A DNA stretch of 64,000 nt from Chryseobacterium wanjuense. Its GTDB lineage: Bacteria; Bacteroidota; Bacteroidia; Flavobacteriales; Weeksellaceae. Shown here in pieces: positions 63,011-64,000 of the stretch. The notes under the pieces were generated by a model. The model was not told where the DNA came from. It was given only the letters and a program-made list of their open reading frames with translations, and ran no database searches. How positions within the stretch are numbered: the stretch's first letter is position 1; each line of letters starts with the position of its first letter. Both the position numbers and the translations under genes were made by a program. The DNA lies in the NCBI RefSeq assembly GCF_900111495.1, contig NZ_FOIU01000002.1, positions 248,001 through 312,000 on the forward strand. The letters are read 5' to 3'.

Positions 63011-64000
63011 TTAAATGGCAACTATTATTAGTTTTGACTCTGTAATTTCCATTTCTTCTAAACAAGTTTCGAGCCATGAATATCCATAATCTGCAAAAAA
63101 TACGCTAAAATTATAAACCCTTTCCTGCCAAGTCTTAGAAGGATGTACATCTAAAAACAAATTTTCTAGTCTTTCTAACAATTCGCTCTGTTTTATTTTT
63201 TCTGCATGAAGGAGACGTTTTTTCATTCTTTTGAAAGACTTCAACTGTCTTACTTCTTCTGCTTTTACCATATTTCCAAAAGATTTTTCCGTGGTTTCGG
63301 CAGCTGTTTTCAGTTCAGAGAAATTATTAATTAAAAGATTTTCTTTTTCCTCCAAAAGATTAAAAATGGTATTATCTTCTAATATTTTAGCATTGGTGAT
63401 TGTCGTAAAGTTTTGGAAAAAATCTTCAATGTTAAGGTTTAATTTATCAATTTTTCCTATCGTTTTTTCCTTTAAAAACAACATTGAATTTCTGGGAATC
63501 AGGATCGGAAAAGGAATATTGATTTTAGAAAAATAATCTTTCAGCTCCAGCCAATACATGATTTCTGCGTTGCCTCCGATGTAAGCCAGATTCGGCAAAA
63601 CCGTTTCCTGATACACAGGGCGCATCAAAGCATTCGGACTGAATTTTTCAGGATGATTTTCCAATTCATGCAAAATTTCTTCCTGAGTAAACTGAATATT
63701 TTTGTCTACAATAATGTAATTTTTCCCATCAAAATCAATTCGGTCTCTCGTTTCCGACAAATAAAATAAATTGATCTCACGCGGATTTACCTGAACTTTT
63801 CCGTATTTCTTGGTCAGAAAATCTACTTTCTCTTTAGAATTTTCTTGCAGACTGTAATTTAAAAGTTCATCTTTAAAAGTTTCTTTAATCTGATTTTTAA
63901 GCTCTTTCGAATCTCCATCCAAAATCAGCAAACCAAATTCGGAAAACAATCTATTGACTAATGTTTTAATAGCATCCGTCAATGTATTTCCAGCTTTATA
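63011..64000 (-). CDS. bshC: Bacillithiol synthase BshC, 3' part (runs off the window)
   Basis: Adds cysteine to GlcN-malate in bacillithiol synthesis. The window holds the C-terminal 329 residues; the frame is open through 64000 (YKAGNTLTDAIKTLVNRLFS...), so the N-terminal ~200 residues of the usual ~530 lie beyond. Conserved parts seen: FGLLILDGDS, ALMRPVYQETVLPNLAYIGG then NAEIMYWLELKDYF, and the C-terminal coiled arm. Confidence 0.92.
   Translation of the reverse strand, partial: YKAGNTLTDAIKTLVNRLFSEFGLLILDGDSKELKNQIKETFKDELLNYSLQENSKEKVDFLTKKYGKVQVNPREINLFYLSETRDRIDFDGKNYIIVDKNIQFTQEEILHELENHPEKFSPNALMRPVYQETVLPNLAYIGGNAEIMYWLELKDYFSKINIPFPILIPRNSMLFLKEKTIGKIDKLNLNIEDFFQNFTTITNAKILEDNTIFNLLEEKENLLINNFSELKTAAETTEKSFGNMVKAEEVRQLKSFKRMKKRLLHAEKIKQSELLERLENLFLDVHPSKTWQERVYNFSVFFADYGYSWLETCLEEMEITESKLIIVAI

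Overview
The window looks like a chromosomal segment of a flavobacterium of the Chryseobacterium/Weeksellaceae type. The evidence is an AT-rich genome, TAnnTTTG promoter elements with no Shine-Dalgarno signals, type IX secretion (T9SS) C-terminal sorting domains, SusC/SusD proteins, a Bacteroidetes-type LptD, bacillithiol synthesis (BshC) and a GYDIA-family GHMP kinase. No integrase, transposase, phage gene or CRISPR array was found. The genus is an inference from family content.

Layout. 1-9.5 kb: housekeeping genes (DUF5995, RmuC, a SpoU-type rRNA methylase, an Ala-rich lipoprotein, a membrane protein/lipoprotein pair, 5-formyl-THF cyclo-ligase, TrhO, an HtrA protease). 9.7-26.1 kb: a polymorphic-toxin island. 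One promoter drives three tightly spaced genes: a T9SS-sorted repeat protein, a 995-residue secreted YD-like protein and a 1365-residue RHS protein with a Hint domain and a C-terminal toxin, followed by its immunity gene. Downstream on the same strand lie at least five displaced toxin/immunity modules. Three begin with the same ~120-bp leader, which carries a 13-bp inverted repeat, and continue into a copy of the RHS core. One begins with a Hint fragment. One is only a toxin tail. This is a silent reservoir of alternative toxin tips beside an expressed RHS gene.

26.2-34.3 kb: envelope and translation genes (4-TM protein, RidA, LptD, amidase, three tRNA-Glu, S20). 34.7-41 kb: a cobalamin-riboswitch operon (BtuB-like receptor, BtuG-like beta-propeller lipoprotein, a second surface lipoprotein, a T9SS-sorted propeller). 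41.1-51.6 kb: metal handling (SCO protein, YHS lipoprotein, P-type ATPase, Fur-family regulator, periplasmic adaptor, and an RND pump fused to its TolC-type outer-membrane channel). 51.7-56.3 kb: a SusC/SusD pair behind a SAM-I riboswitch with a terminator platform, suggesting import of a methionine-related or sulfur-containing nutrient. 56.8-64 kb: AroQ, PckA, GHMP kinase, FabD, a LysM/periplasmic-binding fusion and the 3' part of bshC running off the window.

The most unusual content is the RHS reservoir with its conserved leader repeats. Next are the two riboswitch-controlled outer-membrane uptake loci. All family calls are from reading motifs; no database search was run.
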